From assembly GCF_019393635.1 (NCBI RefSeq), contig NC_057867.1:51925143-51989142 (forward strand): a stretch of 64,000 nucleotides of DNA, in the 5' to 3' direction. Shown one piece after another: positions 33,891-45,519 of this stretch (position 1 is the stretch's first letter; the number at the start of each line of letters is the position of its first letter). The notes under the pieces are model-generated. The model did not search any database. It saw nothing but the letters and a program-made list of their open reading frames with translations, and was not told the origin of the DNA. Source of the stretch: Dromiciops gliroides. Its lineage: Eukaryota > Chordata > Mammalia > Microbiotheria > Microbiotheriidae. A program made the translations under genes and the position numbers.

Positions 33891-35424
33891 CATCATTCCT
33901 TTTAATAATCATTCTTTAAGATTAGGTTGTTTAGTTTCCAATTACTTTTTAATCTGTGTTTCCATGGTCCTTTATTAAATGTAATTTTTATTGCATTATG
34001 ATCTGAAAAGGATGTATTTAATATTTCTGCTTTTCTGTACTTGACTATAAAGTTTTTATGCCCTAATATATGTTCAATTTTTGTAAAGGTGTTATGTACC
34101 TTTGAGGAAAAGGCATATTCTTTTCTATTTCCATTCAGTTCTCTCCAGATATCTATCATAGAGCTAGCTTATCTAAGATTCTATTGACCTCCTTGACTTC
34201 TTTCTTGGAAGGCCCCCCACTCCTATTGTTTTGCTATCTATTTCCACCTGTAATTAATTTACCTTCTGCTTTATAAATGTGGATGCTATAGCATTTGATG
34301 TGTGTATGTTTTGTATTGACATTACTTTGTTATCTATGGTACCTTTTAATAGAATGCAGTTTCCCCGCTTATCTCTTTTAATTAAATCTATTTTAACGTT
34401 AACTTTGGCTGAGATCATGATTGCTACCCCTGCTTTTTTTTTAAACATCAACTTAAGCATAATAAATTCTACCCTAGCGCTTTATTTTAACTGTGTGTGT
34501 GTCTCTCTCATTTTAAAACTTGTTTCTTGTAAACAACATATTGTCAAGTTCTGGTTTTTGGTCCATTCTGCTATCCATTTCTGCTTTATGGGTAACTTCA
34601 TCCCATTCACATTTAAAATTATAATTACTAGTTGTGTATTTTCCTCCATCCTATTTTTCCTCACTTTATATCCTTCTCTCTTTTTTTATCTTGTCTCTCC
34701 TCAGAAATCCAATTTAATTTTGACCATTTCCTCTCTAATAGGCATACCCTTCTAAAAGTCCCTCCCTTTTCCTATCCCCTTGCACTCCTTTTTCTCTGTA
34801 AGTTCAGAAGACTTTTATATCCTACTAAATGTAAATGTTATTCCCTCTTTAACCCAGTTCTGATGAGAATAAGATTCCTGTACTACTTTCCTTCACTGTA
34901 ACAGTTCTTCAATTCACAACTCCAATAATTTGCTCCATTTTACCTCTCCCTACTCAGTTTTATTTTTAAGGATCATCCCATCATTATCAATTCAACCCCA
35001 AGCCCTCTATCTATGTATAACTCTTTCTAACTACCCTAGTAATGATAACATTCTTAAGAATTACAAATATAATTTTCTCATATAAGAAGCAAACTGTAAT
35101 TTATTAAATCCCTTATCATTAGTCTTTCATATTTACCTTCTTATGTTTCTTCTTGTTCTTGTAAGCCAAATTTTCTGTTCAGTTTCGGTCTTTACCTCAA
35201 GAATGTCTGAAAGTCCTTTAATTCATTAAATATCTATTTTCCCCTTGTAGGATTATACTAAGCTTCGCTGGGTAGGTTGTTCTTGGTTGAAAATCCTGCT
35301 CCTTTGTTCTTTGGAATATCATATGCCATACCATTCAGTCTTTTAATGTAGAAACTTCTAAATATTGTGTTATCTTGACTGTAACTCCACAATGTTTAAA
35401 TTGTTTCCTTCTAGTTGTTTGTAA

Positions 35425-35665
35425 TGGGCAGCTAGGTGGTGCAGTACATAGAGAGATAGGCCTAGAGTAAGGGAGACTCATCTTCCTGAGTTCAAATTTG
35501 GTCTCAGACACTAACTAGCTGTGTGACTCTGGGCAAGTCATTTAACCCTGTTTTGCCTCCATTTCCTCATCTGTAAAATGAGCTGGAGAAGGAAATGGCA
35601 AACCACTCCAGTATCTTTGCCAAAAAGGGGTCATGAAGAGTCAGGAATAACTGAAAAATAACAAA
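35425..35665 (+). mobile_element. RTE-tailed CORE-SINE in L1
   Basis: Head GGGCAGCTAGGTGGTGCAGT, CORE TGTGACTCTGGGCAAGTCAT, and tail GGCAAACCACTCCAGTATCT ending AACTGAAAAATAAC. Flanks AGTTGTTTGTAAT and AGTTGCTTGTAAT. Confidence 0.9.
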
Positions 35666-35944
35666 AGTTGCTTGTAATATTTTCTCCTTGACCTGGGAAC
35701 TTTGACACTTAGCTATAATGTTCCTATGAGTTTTTATTTTGGGATCTCTTTCAAGAGATGATAGTTAGATTTTTTTCAATTTCTATTTTACTCTCTAATT
35801 CTAAAACTTCAGGGTAATTTTCCTTAATAATTTCTTGGAGTATAGTATCTAGTTTCTCTTTTTTTTTTGGTCATGACTTTTAGTTAGTCTGACAATTCCT
35901 GTATTATCTCTCCACAATTTGTTTTCCAGGTCAGTTGTTTTTCT

Positions 35945-36100
35945 TTTTTTTCTTTTTTCTTTTTGCGGGGCAATGAGGGTTAAGTGACTTGCCCAGGGTC
36001 ACACAGCTAGTAAATGTCAAATGTCTGAAGCTAGATTTGAACTCAGGTCCTCCTGATTCCCAGGCTGGCGCTTTATCCACTGCACCACCTAGCTGCCCCT
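35945..36100 (-). mobile_element. SINE in L1
   Basis: Minus copy with a long pyrimidine tail; AGTTGTTTTTCT on both sides. Confidence 0.95.
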
Positions 36101-36518
36101 TAGTTGTTTTTCTAATGAGATATTTTAAGTTTTCTTCTATTTTTTCATTCTTTTGATTTTGATTTATTATTTCTTGATATCTTATGAAGTCATTAGCTTC
36201 CCCTTGTCCAATTCTGATTTTGAAGAAATTTTTTAGTAAGTTTTTGATATTTTCCCAATTGGTTGACTCTCTTTTCATAATTTTCTTGATTTTCTTGCAT
36301 TATTCTTTTTTACTCCCAGTTTTTCCTCTACATGTCTTATTTGATTTTTAAAGTCCTTTTTAAGCTCTTCCCAGAGCTTCTTTTGGGCTTGTGATCATTT
36401 TATATTTTTGTTTGAAGCTTTACAAATAGTTGTTTTGACTTCACTGTCTTCTGAATTTGAACCTTGATCTTCTCTATCACCATAGTAACTATCAGTGGTC
36501 AGGTTCCTCCTCTGTTGT

Positions 36519-36578
36519 TCTCTCTCTCTCTTTCTCTTTCTCTCTGTCTCTCTCTGTCTGTCTCTCTTTCTCTGTGTC

Positions 36579-36631
<53 letters not shown>

Positions 36632-36646
36632 GTCTCTCTCAAACAG
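36519..36646. repeat. TCTC/TCTG microsatellite in L1 5' UTR
   Basis: CT-rich units passing into about 14 TCTG/TGTC tetranucleotides. Confidence 0.9.
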
Positions 36647-37549
36647 CCTATTTCTTAGCTGTTAATTTGGGGTTTTTCACACTGTTGTTTTCTGAGCTCT
36701 ATCTGGGGGAACCTGACCTCAGGTATTCTTCTTTGGCTCTGAGCTGTGACTAGGACCCCAGCACCTCTGCCACCAGACTCTTGCTCCTTGCAGGCTGGGC
36801 CCTCAAGCGCCCCAAGTGTCAGCTTATCTCTCTGCCCCTGAACTGAAATCAGGGATTCCACTCTCCTGCAAGTGTCCACAGCAAGCAGGGACCCACCCCT
36901 CTGCCATCACATTCATGGTGCATGCTCACTCTTCCTCACCTAAAGTCACAGCATGAGACCGAATCTGGTCATCAGGCCTCGGCCATGGGTCCAACATGCC
37001 AAGGCTTCCCTGCATCCAGCTAACTGTGCATCCGGGGCCCCCATCCAGCACCACCTAGCAGCCCTGGTCCTGGTGTTGCATCTAGTGACAGTGGAGGGCC
37101 CCCTGCAGTCTTCCTATACTCAGCTTCCCTACCCACACAAGGTCCATGGGGTGAAAATTCTAGAAGCTACAGCAACCTGGTGTTGGTATCTGTACTTTGT
37201 TCCAACCAGCCCACCACCCTGGAACCTTTGCCTTAGTCTTCCATCTTCCCACAATTCCCTTTCCCTGAATTTGTATTGCAGTTTTAAAGCCCTCAAAACT
37301 TAAAATGGCACCAAGACTTTGGGGACTATGAGGGGTGGATCAAGGGAGCAACCTGATCACACCACTGAGTTTACTAGGAGTTGACCCTTTGTTGGGGACT
37401 TTTGAAATCATCTTCCCAATGCAGTGTAGGGACATATCTACTGCCATGTTATCAAGAGGACCAATGATATCTTTTGATTCTGGCTCAGAGACTGGGGCTG
37501 CCCCCAAGATGCATCAAGAGAGGCCAGACCTTTCATTTTGGCCCCTGAA

Positions 37550-37860
37550 AATGAGCACTGGCTTTGGAGGAAGAGGCTGGGATCCAATCCTGACACTAGC
37601 TATAAGACCTTAAACAAGTTCCTTCCCCTTACTGGGCCTCCGTTTCCTCCTCTGTCAAATGAGGGGGCTTAGACTTGATGACCTCTGAAGACTCTTCCAG
37701 CTCTAGATCTAAGCTCCTATGTGAGATCTTAGATGAGTCTTTCTCCTCCCTGAGCCTCAGTCTCTTCTCTATAAAATGAGTAGCTTGGACTAGATGACCT
37801 CTAAGGTCAGCCACTTGCCTCGCCAGCTCTCGGTCTAGGATCTTTACTAAGGATCCTTTT
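37550..37860 (+). repeat. Two MIR relics
   Basis: GAGCACTGGCTTTGGAGGAA to CTTCCAGCTCTAGATCTAAG (37550-37715) and GAGCCTCAGTCTCTTCTCTA with AGATGACCTCTAAGGTCAGC (37720-37850). Confidence 0.8.
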
Positions 37861-37954
37861 CCCTTTGCCACTTTTCTTCTGGAAAAATCCTGAGTTCCAC
37901 CTCCCCACAAACTTCCACCTCATCATAGCATCTGGCAAGAGAGCTTCAGAATCA

Positions 37955-38119
37955 GGGGCAGCGAGGTGGTGCAGTGGATAAGGCACCGGCCTTGGATTCA
38001 GGAGGCCCTGACTTCAAATCTGACCTCAGACACTTGACACTAGCTGTGTGACCCTGGGCAAGTCACTTAACCCTCATTGCCCCCCCCCCCAAAAAAAACC
38101 CCAAAAAACAAAAAAAAAA
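37955..38119 (+). mobile_element. SINE
   Basis: Plus copy lacking CACTTA near the CORE, tail of C and A runs; AGAGAGCTTCAGAAT on both sides. Confidence 0.95.
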
Positions 38120-38420
38120 AGAGAGCTTCAGAATTTTGAGAAGTAACTGCATATGGTAGGCACTTACTAAATGTGAATTGAATGGTTGGTGGCATATTTT
38201 TAATTTGTGTGCAGATTCCTCACATGGGTTTAGATTTCACTTTTCAGCAGCATCTGATTTCTTTCTGCCTCTGGAGATTTGGGTCAAGGCTCCTTGGTAT
38301 TTGGAATTTGTCAATTCAGGCTTGAATTGACCAGGGTGAATTCTGGGGGCCTTCTTGCTGGATGAGAGGCAGACAACGCCTATTCATCAGGAAACATACA
38401 GAAAATGTGATTCGGGTACT
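38120..38420. other. Short LINE-2 end, then unique sequence
   Basis: TATGGTAGGCACTTACTAAA at 38153 looks like a LINE-2 terminus; the remainder is unassigned. Confidence 0.4.
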
Positions 38421-38580
38421 GTCATACAGTGGAAAAGAGTGCTAGGTTTGGAGTCGGAGGACATGGGTTCAAGTTCTGCTTATTTACCTCTCTAGGCCTT
38501 GGTTTCCTTCTCTGTAGAATGAGGAGGTTAGACTAGATGGCCTCGGAGGACCCTTATGGCTTAGAAACTATGAAACTAAG
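38420..38580 (+). repeat. MIR relic
   Basis: TTTGGAGTCGGAGGACATGG and GACTAGATGGCCTCGGAGGA. Confidence 0.8.
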
Positions 38581-38754
38581 AAAATGTGGGTCTTTAGAGT
38601 TGAGCTGATAGGTGCTTAGTTAGGCAGTCTGAGGGACTGGTGATGGGAAGGACAGAGTGAAAGCTGAGGTAAGGACGGATCAAGGAGCCAGGACAGGGCA
38701 AAGGTATAAACAGGGACTGAGATTTTTCAGGAAGGGAATGTTCCAAAGACTGTA

Positions 38755-38950
38755 GATATATCTAGAACTAGGAGGGACTTCAGAGACCAACCTAGTCCAA
38801 CCCCATCATTTTACAGAGGAGGAAACTGAGGCCCAGAGAGGGGAAGGGACTTGTCCAAGGTCACACAGGTATGAAGGGGGCAGACCCCTCATTCGAATCC
38901 TTATCCTCTGACTTCTAAACCCAGTATTCTATCCACTATATCCCTCACTC
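38755..38950 (-). repeat. MIR-related relic
   Basis: CATTTTACAGAGGAGGAAAC and CTTGTCCAAGGTCACACAGG. Confidence 0.85.
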
Positions 38951-39009
38951 TCTCCTTCCTAGCTCTGGAACTGGTAAAGAGGGCGAAATTCCCAGGGGAT
39001 GGGTTGTAC

Positions 39010-39520
39010 CATAGCAATTGCCTTTTCATTGGTTTTTCTGTATTAAAATCATACATTCCCAGTGTTTAATAATAGGAACAATTATTGCAGCCAACTGTGA
39101 TCATAACGTCCCCTCCAGACACTGAATTTGTTCAGCAAATGTCACGTCCATAATTATGTTATTTTCATGCATCAACACAAAATACCCAGTGCTGTCTAAT
39201 AGATCGTTGAACGGCATTATTTTTTTTTTAGAGATTTTAAAAAGGATTGATGAGGAGGAAAAATGCATGAATGTGTTATTACTATTATTGTCATTATCAG
39301 TATTATTATTATTACTAGAGTACAAAAGTCTCTGTCATAAATGATCCAAAATACCAATTCAGGACCACTCGGCATTTTGATTGGAAGTGAGTGTTTGAAA
39401 ATGGTAACTTTCTTTACAAATGTTATTTTTCTTATTTTTCTTGAATTAACCTCAGAACATGCAACACACTTTTGACATGTGAACCATATACTCTTGTATA
39501 CTGTATTTGGATAGAGGCTG
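39010..39520. promoter_or_regulatory. Candidate conserved non-coding element
   Basis: Repeat-poor AT-rich block with CATAATTATG, CAGCAAATGTCACGTCC and TTTGATTGGAAGTGAG. Frames on both strands overlap and look accidental. Confidence 0.3.
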
Positions 39521-39664
39521 GTTGTGTGTGTGTGTGTCTGGGGATTTGTGTAATGTGACTGCCGCTGTCTCCTGTCTTCCCAGCAGAGGTCTCTCTCTTC
39601 TCTTTCCAGATGGAAATCAAGACAAATCTCTATTTGGTTCATGACAGGGATAAAGGCCCCAAAG

Positions 39665-39806
39665 TTCCTTTCCTTTTTCCCTTTCTCCCTTCCCTTTCCT
39701 CCTTTCCTCCTTTCCTCCCTTCCTCTCTCCTCCCTTCCCTCCCTCCCTCCCCCCCCCTCTCTCCCTCTCCCTCCCTCCCTCCTTCCTTCCTCCCTCTTTC
39801 TTTTTG
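39665..39806. repeat. Pyrimidine tract (CCTT/CCCT)
   Basis: About 140 bp almost purely C and T on the plus strand, with partial mirror symmetry. Confidence 0.95.
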
Positions 39807-39811
39807 TTTCA

Positions 39812-40540
39812 GTTTTTCTTTCTGAAAAGAAATGCCCTCAAGATGAGTGGGAAGGAGCAATTTTGGACCTTTGTATAAGCACTATGATGCATCCTTCCGG
39901 GGAGATTCCTCAAACACCTTCCTCTCACCCTCACCAATTTTATGAGACAAATCCAGTTGGGGGGAGGGAGACCCTGGGGAGGGACAGGGGACCTTAGAAT
40001 TCTGGTAGATTCCTTCTTGGAATGCTGTCATCCGGGGAGGAAGGAAGATGGGGCAGTGGCCTAGGATGTGGTTGCTGGGGATGCCAGGCATGGGGGAAGT
40101 GAGCCATATGGTTGTTTCTTATTTTAATGAATATTCTTGTCCTTAGTATTGTGCAGCCCCTCAAGGGTTCTGTAGGTGGAAAGGGGATAGTGGTGACTCC
40201 AAATCATGGTCCTTAGACTGTCTATAAATTATATCTTGGCTTCTGATACTCAAAATTTGAGCTCCTTGTTCACTGACCACCCAGTAGATATGCTATTGAA
40301 GTCACTGAATCTTATTGAAAGGGAAGTTGCAGCAAAATGGAAGCTGGCTCACAGCTTCTCCTTGGGGAGACAAGCAAAGGATTTAGCAGAATTAGTTTTA
40401 TTGTACATCCAAAGGCAAAAAGAGACATCATTTTGTAATAATCTGTTATAGGGCTTGTGGAAGTATTTGCAAAGTGGAACAGAGATCGGGTAGGGTGTAG
40501 AGCTTTCATTTCATTGATATAGGGACCCATCAGATGAGTA
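39812..40540. other. No gene recognised
   Basis: Repeat-poor sequence. A plus frame at 40206-40451 lies opposite another frame and lacks support. Confidence 0.4.
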
Positions 40541-40690
40541 ACCTACATTTACAATTTCTAATCTTATAGAGCTGCCCCAAGCACCAAGAAGTTAGGTGAC
40601 TTGCCCAGTGTCATAGAGACGTCATGTATCAGAGACAGGACTTCTACATTTTGTTGACTCTTACACCACTACTCTACATAGCCTCTCTTT
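40540..40690 (-). repeat. MIR relic
   Basis: GGTGACTTGCCCAGTGTCAT and ACCACTACTCTACATAGCCT. Confidence 0.6.
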
Positions 40691-41340
40691 TTGGAAAAAA
40701 AGATCACCATAAAGATCATTGTAATTTATGTTTCTGTGTCTGCTACAGAGGTTAAAGAGGCGGTAAAGTTTTATGAAGATCACTGAGAACAGTTTGACAA
40801 ACATGTGTGTTAGATTTTTGAGCACCCTGCAATGCAGTTCATTGGGATCTGGTAACTTAAACTCATTGAGGTGCTCTCTTACTACTATCTTTGAATTTAT
40901 CTTGGGTTCAATCCTCCATTAGTTATTTCCATTTTATCATTCCAGGGTGAAGATAGACAATTTTCCTTGGCAGAGAAAGCAATTTGAAACGAGTAGTTCA
41001 TTGATTTCCATCGCCATCATTCATTTTCACCATCTCATTGATCTTGAGCAGTGGGTTCATCTCTCTAATCTGAGCTTCCTCTTGCCTCCTAAAACACTTT
41101 TTTGTTGTCGTCCTTAGAATTCTTTACCAGCTTAGGTAAGATTGTGCTTATGTTGTCTGGATAGAATTCTTAAGGGTTTCCATTCCATCATGGGCCATCT
41201 TATCCTAGACAATTTTAATTTTAATACGTGCAATCTTATCACTTTCTCCTCTGAATCCTTGGAATTATGCTCTCCCCAAATGTTGATCTTTCATACCGCA
41301 CAAGGCTTTCTTCTTTACTCTCTCAAACTTTAAGCTGGAG
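40690..41340 (-). pseudogene. CR1/L3-type LINE reverse-transcriptase relic
   Basis: Minus strand 40920-40745 reads without a stop: REHLNEFKLPDPNELH, then CRVLKNLT and KLFSVIFIKLYRL. This has the layout of the CR1-clade motif GPD-x-hHPRVLKEL followed by PLS-x-IF. Upstream (41080-41300) a lysine-rich frame continues with stops. Short and dead; LINE-3 is the likeliest family. Confidence 0.5.
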
Positions 41341-41631
41341 TGGTCACTTTCTCCTGTTGAATATTAAAATATAGTTTTCATACCCATCCTCCTACAAGAT
41401 AATAAACAGGTCAGAGACATCAATAATATCTCCTACAATTTGTTCACCCAGATCAGAGAAGGCTATTTCTGCCTCTTTTACCAGAAGTAGGTACCTCACA
41501 GAAACCAGATCAGAGAATGGATAGGAAAAACATAATAATTTAATATTTTGTCCCAAGAAGAAATATATAACACATGATCATGTGGAGACTCCCCTCCTAA
41601 GAGTGAAGCTTGGGGGACTCCCCATTTCTGA

Positions 41632-41673
<42 letters not shown>

Positions 41674-42007
41674 TTTTAGTCCACTGATTAAAGGGTGTTG
41701 TCAGTTTCAATAGTATGATACAAAAATCAACCCAGAAGCAAAAAGCAGTTTAAGCATTTCAGTTATAATAAGTATGAAGGAAATACAGAAGCATCATGAT
41801 AAGATTCCAGGATTCCAAAAAAGGGTTTGGCAAGGATGAGGACACCCAGATGTTACCACAAGATAGGAACTTACTATCCTGAGAAAAGAAGACACTAGGT
41901 AGGGTCTTTTATCTGCTAGCTATCTGGGTTCAGTTTGGAGTTCAGTTGAAGGACATTTTGTTCCTATTAATCCTATTAATCCAGGGTTTCATAAGAATAC
42001 TTTTGGA
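41340..42007. other. Unassigned AT-rich block with TA repeat
   Basis: No gene. A 38-bp TA microsatellite lies at 41633-41671; the rest may be an unrecognised old repeat. Confidence 0.4.
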
Positions 42008-42152
42008 GGGCAGCTAGGTGGTGCAGTGGATAAAGCACCAGCCTTGGATTCAGGAGTTCCTGAGTTCAAATCCGGCTTCAGACACTTAACACTTACTAGC
42101 TGTGTGACCTTGGGCAAGTCACTTAACCCTCATTGCCCTGCAAAAAAAAAAA
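42008..42152 (+). mobile_element. SINE
   Basis: Complete plus copy; AAGAATACTTTTGGA on both sides. Confidence 0.95.
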
Positions 42153-42840
42153 AAGAATACTTTTGGATAATAAGGTACCTCCATCAAATCCAGGTGATCC
42201 ATATATTCATATTAACACTCCCACAGTTCCCATAATTTCTACTCAAGCAAGAAGTTTCTCTTTGTTGGTCAGAATAAGGACTAGAATAGCATTCTTGAAT
42301 GAATAACAACAAAAATACTTTTTTTTACTTTTTTCTTTTTATGATTATGAACTCAACAAATATGACCATTTCCTTATGCATAGAATAGAAAACCAGATTG
42401 GATGTGGCATCAAGAAGCTGTTACATATAGCTTGGGTTTTTTAAAGTCTATATTTCATTAAATTCAGGAGGTCCAACATTGCCTTGCTTATCTGCTTCCA
42501 CTTTTGAACTTCTTTTTACATTTTTCTGCATATTTGAAGATGTTTCATTGATGCTCTTTTCTTTCTTTCCTTCTCTCTCTATCATCATTTCAAAAGGGAG
42601 AGACAATAACTGGGAGGTTGGAGGGAGATCTGCAAAGGCTTTATGGAAGGCGGGCCACCTGAGGACCTTCTTTTGAAGGAAATGGGGTTCTAGGGGTGGG
42701 GAGGTAAGTAGGGGGAGCATTCCCAACATGGGAGAAAGAGGCAGGGGATGATGACATCTCGCTTTCTGGCAATAGTTAACAGGAGACCTGAATGGTAACA
42801 GAGTGTAGCAAAGGGATTAATACGAAAGAATAACAACAAC
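42153..42840. other. Unassigned
   Basis: AT-rich then purine-rich sequence; frames near 42448-42729 occur on both strands and are unsupported. Confidence 0.4.
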
Positions 42841-43070
42841 AACAATAATAATAACCAGCATCTATGTATTTTTTTTTACAAATATTATTTCATTTTAACT
42901 TGATAGCAACTCTGGGAGGGAGGTGCTGTTATTATCTTAATTTTACAGAGGAGGAAACTGAGGCAGACAGAGACTATGTAACTTGTCCAGGGTGTCCTGA
43001 CCTGAGGCTAAACTCAGGTTTTTCTGATTCCGAGCCTGGTGCTCTATTCAGTGTGTCACCTCGCTAGGAA
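42840..43070 (-). repeat. MIR relic
   Basis: AATTTTACAGAGGAGGAAAC, CTTGTCCAGGGTGTCCTGAC and GAGCCTGGTGCTCTATTCAG. Confidence 0.8.
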
Positions 43071-43700
43071 GGTAGGTGGAAGGTGTGTTATAGATTATTA
43101 AATCATCATTGCCTAGAAAAGGAGGTGGAAGCCACCTTGTGGGTTATTAAGTTACAAGCCTGTTCATCCCTTTCTCCCTGACTGCTCTCATTATCTGATG
43201 ATCACCTCTTGTTCTGTTAACAAACACACTTGCGGTCTAGAAGCTCTTGGAAAGGCAAGTCCAAAGGTGTTTCAGACTCCTACAAATAACGTTAGGTGAA
43301 AAGGGTCGCCTGTGCACATATTGAGATAGATTTGCATCTAAAGATGCCTCCTAGCTTGCCTGGCTGCCTTCCCATGGGTCTGATGACACATTCAGGTCAT
43401 GTCTGCAGTTGCTGCACACTGGATCCCGATAACCTCCCCTTGGTGGAGCCCTTTGTTTCTGTAGCTATAGGGAGTAAGCTTCCACTGGTGCCCTTTAACC
43501 CCAATCTTCGGAATAAGAGAATGTGGAACTAAATGCACTCTCTGAGCCATTCATTGGGCTCTGGCTAGTCGGCTATTCAAAGTGCTGCCTTCCTCAGAAG
43601 GGAGGTTTCCTTCAAAGTGTATCTGACCATCAGAGGGTTGGCCTTCCAGAGCTGACAATTGTTCACGAGTCTGCAATGGGTTTTTTCTCTCTTAACTAGA
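43070..43700. other. Unassigned repeat-poor block
   Basis: No recognised repeat; a plus frame at 43296-43532 has no known domain. Confidence 0.4.
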
Positions 43701-43704
43701 GTGT

Positions 43705-43840
43705 GAGGGAGAGCAACAGTGTGTTGAGTCTGGAGTTTGGAAGACTGGGGTTCAAATCTTGCTTCCGCCACTTGGTAGCTGCACGGCCATGGGCACAAGT
43801 CACTTAACCCCTCTGAGCCTGGGCCACCTACTTAAGACTG
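43705..43840 (+). repeat. MIR relic
   Basis: GAGTCTGGAGTTTGGAAGAC and CAAGTCACTTAACCCCTCTG. Confidence 0.8.
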
Positions 43841-44104
43841 TAAGTTATAGATGGGACAGGACTTGCACTAGGCAAAATCTCAGTGATTGACAGCTTTTAA
43901 AGCAACTCCATTGCAGCCTAAAATTCAGCAATGCCTCTGTTTTTAGTATGATATATTTCAGCCAGTTCCTCATATCCTTTGTTACACATTACAATAGCTC
44001 TAACGCTTCTTTCTTAGAAAAATTCCCTATGTGCTCTGCAAGAATGGGGTGGGGAATGGCAGGGGATGGAGGGAAGCATTCTGGGATATGGGACCTGGGA
44101 GGGC

Positions 44105-44385
44105 TCTAGTTTCAGCATTGAGAGTGGAAGCCTGGTGTAGGCTGTCTGGAGTAAGAGGGCCATGGGTTCGACCCTACACGTATGATCTTGGACAAGTAGC
44201 TGTTTTCCTGTAAGATGAAGGAGTTGTTCTATAAACCTATCCATCAATCAACAAGTACCATTAAGCTCCCACTCTGTGCCAAGCACTAGGCCACCAGGTG
44301 CAGAGGATGAAACAATCTTTGCTTGCAAAGTACTTGCATTCTAATGGAGGAGACAACAAGTACATTAATACTGCATAGAAATTGA
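44105..44385. repeat. MIR fragment and LINE-2 3' end
   Basis: Plus MIR at about 44120-44225 (GGATCTTGGACAAG-like), then minus LINE-2 end (CACTCTGTGCCAAGCACTAG; CATTCTAATGGAGGAGACAA). Confidence 0.65.
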
Positions 44386-44387
44386 GG

Positions 44388-44990
44388 GGCTGCCCATCCA
44401 TTGGGGAATAGCTGAACAAGTTGTGGTCTATGAATGTAATGGAATACTATCGTGCTGTAAGAAACAATGATCAGGCAGATTTCAGAGAATCCTGGAAGGA
44501 CTTACATGAACTGATGCTGAGTGAGATGAGCAGAACCAGGAGAACATCATACACAGTATCAACAACATTGTGTGTTGAGCAACTGTGATAGACTTGACTC
44601 TTCTCAGCAATACATTGGTCCAAGATAGTTCCAAAGGACTCATGATGGAAAATGTTCTCCAAATCCAGAAAAAAAGAACTATGGAATCTAGATGCAGATT
44701 GAACCATACTATTTCTACTTTTTTTGTTTTTTCTTTTTTGAGGTTTCCCCCTTTTATTCTGATTCTTCTTTTACAACATAGACAGATCGGCCATAGACAG
44801 ACCTAATGCAGAAATATGTTTAATGTGATTGTACATATATAACCTATATCAGATTGCTTGCTGTCTTGGGGAGGGGGGGAAGGAGGGGAGGGAAGGAGAA
44901 AAATTTGAAACTAGAAATCTTATGAAAACAAATGTTGAAAACTATCTCTACATGTAACTGGAAAATAATAAAAATACTTTTATGATAAAA
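44388..44990 (+). mobile_element. L1 3' end, 5'-truncated
   Basis: GGGGCTGCCCATCCATTGGG through GAAAATAATAAAAATACTTT, the same 3' end as the L1 at 1961-3583. Flanks TACTGCATAGAAAT and TACTACATAAAT are a plausible diverged duplication. Confidence 0.85.
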
Positions 44991-45016
44991 ATATATATAC
45001 TACATAAATATAAAGT

Positions 45017-45270
45017 TAGGCAGTTAGGTAGCACAGTGGGTAGAGTGCAGGATCTAGAATAAAGAAGACTCCTCTTTGTGACTTCAAATCTGGCCTCAGA
45101 CACTTACTAGCTGTGTGACCCTGGGCAAGTTAGTTGATCCTGTTTGCCTCAATTTCCTCTTCTGTAAAATTAGCTGGAGAGGGAAATGGCAAACCACTCC
45201 AGTATCTCTGTCAAGAAAACCCCAAGAGGAGTCTACTAAGAATTGAACACAACTGAATGACAACAAGTAT
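45017..45270 (+). mobile_element. RTE-tailed CORE-SINE
   Basis: GGCAGTTAGGTAGCACAGTG, CORE, GGCAAACCACTCCAGTATCT and ending AACACAACTGAATGACAACA. Confidence 0.9.
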
Positions 45271-45285
45271 CAAGTTAATTTATGT

Positions 45286-45286
<1 letters not shown>

Positions 45287-45340
<54 letters not shown>
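45287..45340. repeat. CA microsatellite
   Basis: About 52 bp of CA at the left edge of LINE-2 3' UTR sequence. Confidence 0.95.
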
Positions 45341-45342
<2 letters not shown>

Positions 45343-45490
45343 GTTAAACACCAGGTAGTTTATGAGGGAGGGCACTAGTAGTTGGGGAAAAGATCAGGAA
45401 AATCTTCATGCAGACGATGGCATCAGAGCTGCATTTAAAGGGAGAGAGGCAGAAGAATGGAGGGAAGTTCATCCCAGGTACTGAGCCCTA
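45341..45490 (-). repeat. LINE-2 3' region relic
   Basis: GGGAGGGCACTAGTAGTTGG and GGAAAATCTTCATGCAGACG match the LINE-2 segment at 57440-57500 and its order. Confidence 0.65.
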
Positions 45491-45519
45491 CAATTCCAGA
45501 GAATATAAGCTCATTGGGA

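Larger units (their letters stand above)
30330..34664 (-). pseudogene. L1 ORF2 relic (endonuclease and reverse transcriptase)
   Basis: Readable pieces from 5' to 3': endonuclease start at 34664-34482 (LNVNGMKLPIK, CCLQETSF), middle at 34460-34254 (KKAGVAIMIS), end at 34159-33902 (SDHNAIKITF, the catalytic-His motif). Fingers/palm at 33134-32670 (GPDGF motif now [14 protein letters not shown]), and palm at 32612-32320 (PLSPVLF; the active-site LFADD reads LFADN, so the second aspartate is Asn). The later part includes NIKYLGVYL at 32009-31803. Stops, frameshifts and nested SINEs separate the pieces. Confidence 0.85.
35150..36480 (-). pseudogene. L1 ORF1 relic
   Basis: Between the 5' UTR and ORF2, the minus strand reads as a lysine/glutamate/asparagine-rich coiled-coil-like protein; the best piece is at 36278-36110 (NWENIKNLLKNFFKI, YQEIINQNQKNEKIEENLK). 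It is split by a SINE and an RTE-tailed SINE and has several stops. Confidence 0.65.
30270..37330 (-). mobile_element. Near full-length but dead L1
   Basis: Reading right to left: 5' UTR-like region (about 37330-36480), ORF1 (to about 35150), inter-ORF/ORF2 start near 34664, endonuclease, reverse transcriptase, C-terminal part and 3' end near 30270. It was hit later by four SINEs and two RTE-tailed SINEs, together about 1.1 kb. Both ORFs are shifted and stopped many times, so it cannot move. Confidence 0.85.

Noticed and set aside
39217..39642. 141-codon minus-strand frame
   Set aside because: Crosses a T-run and an ATT repeat, has no known domain and lies opposite another frame.
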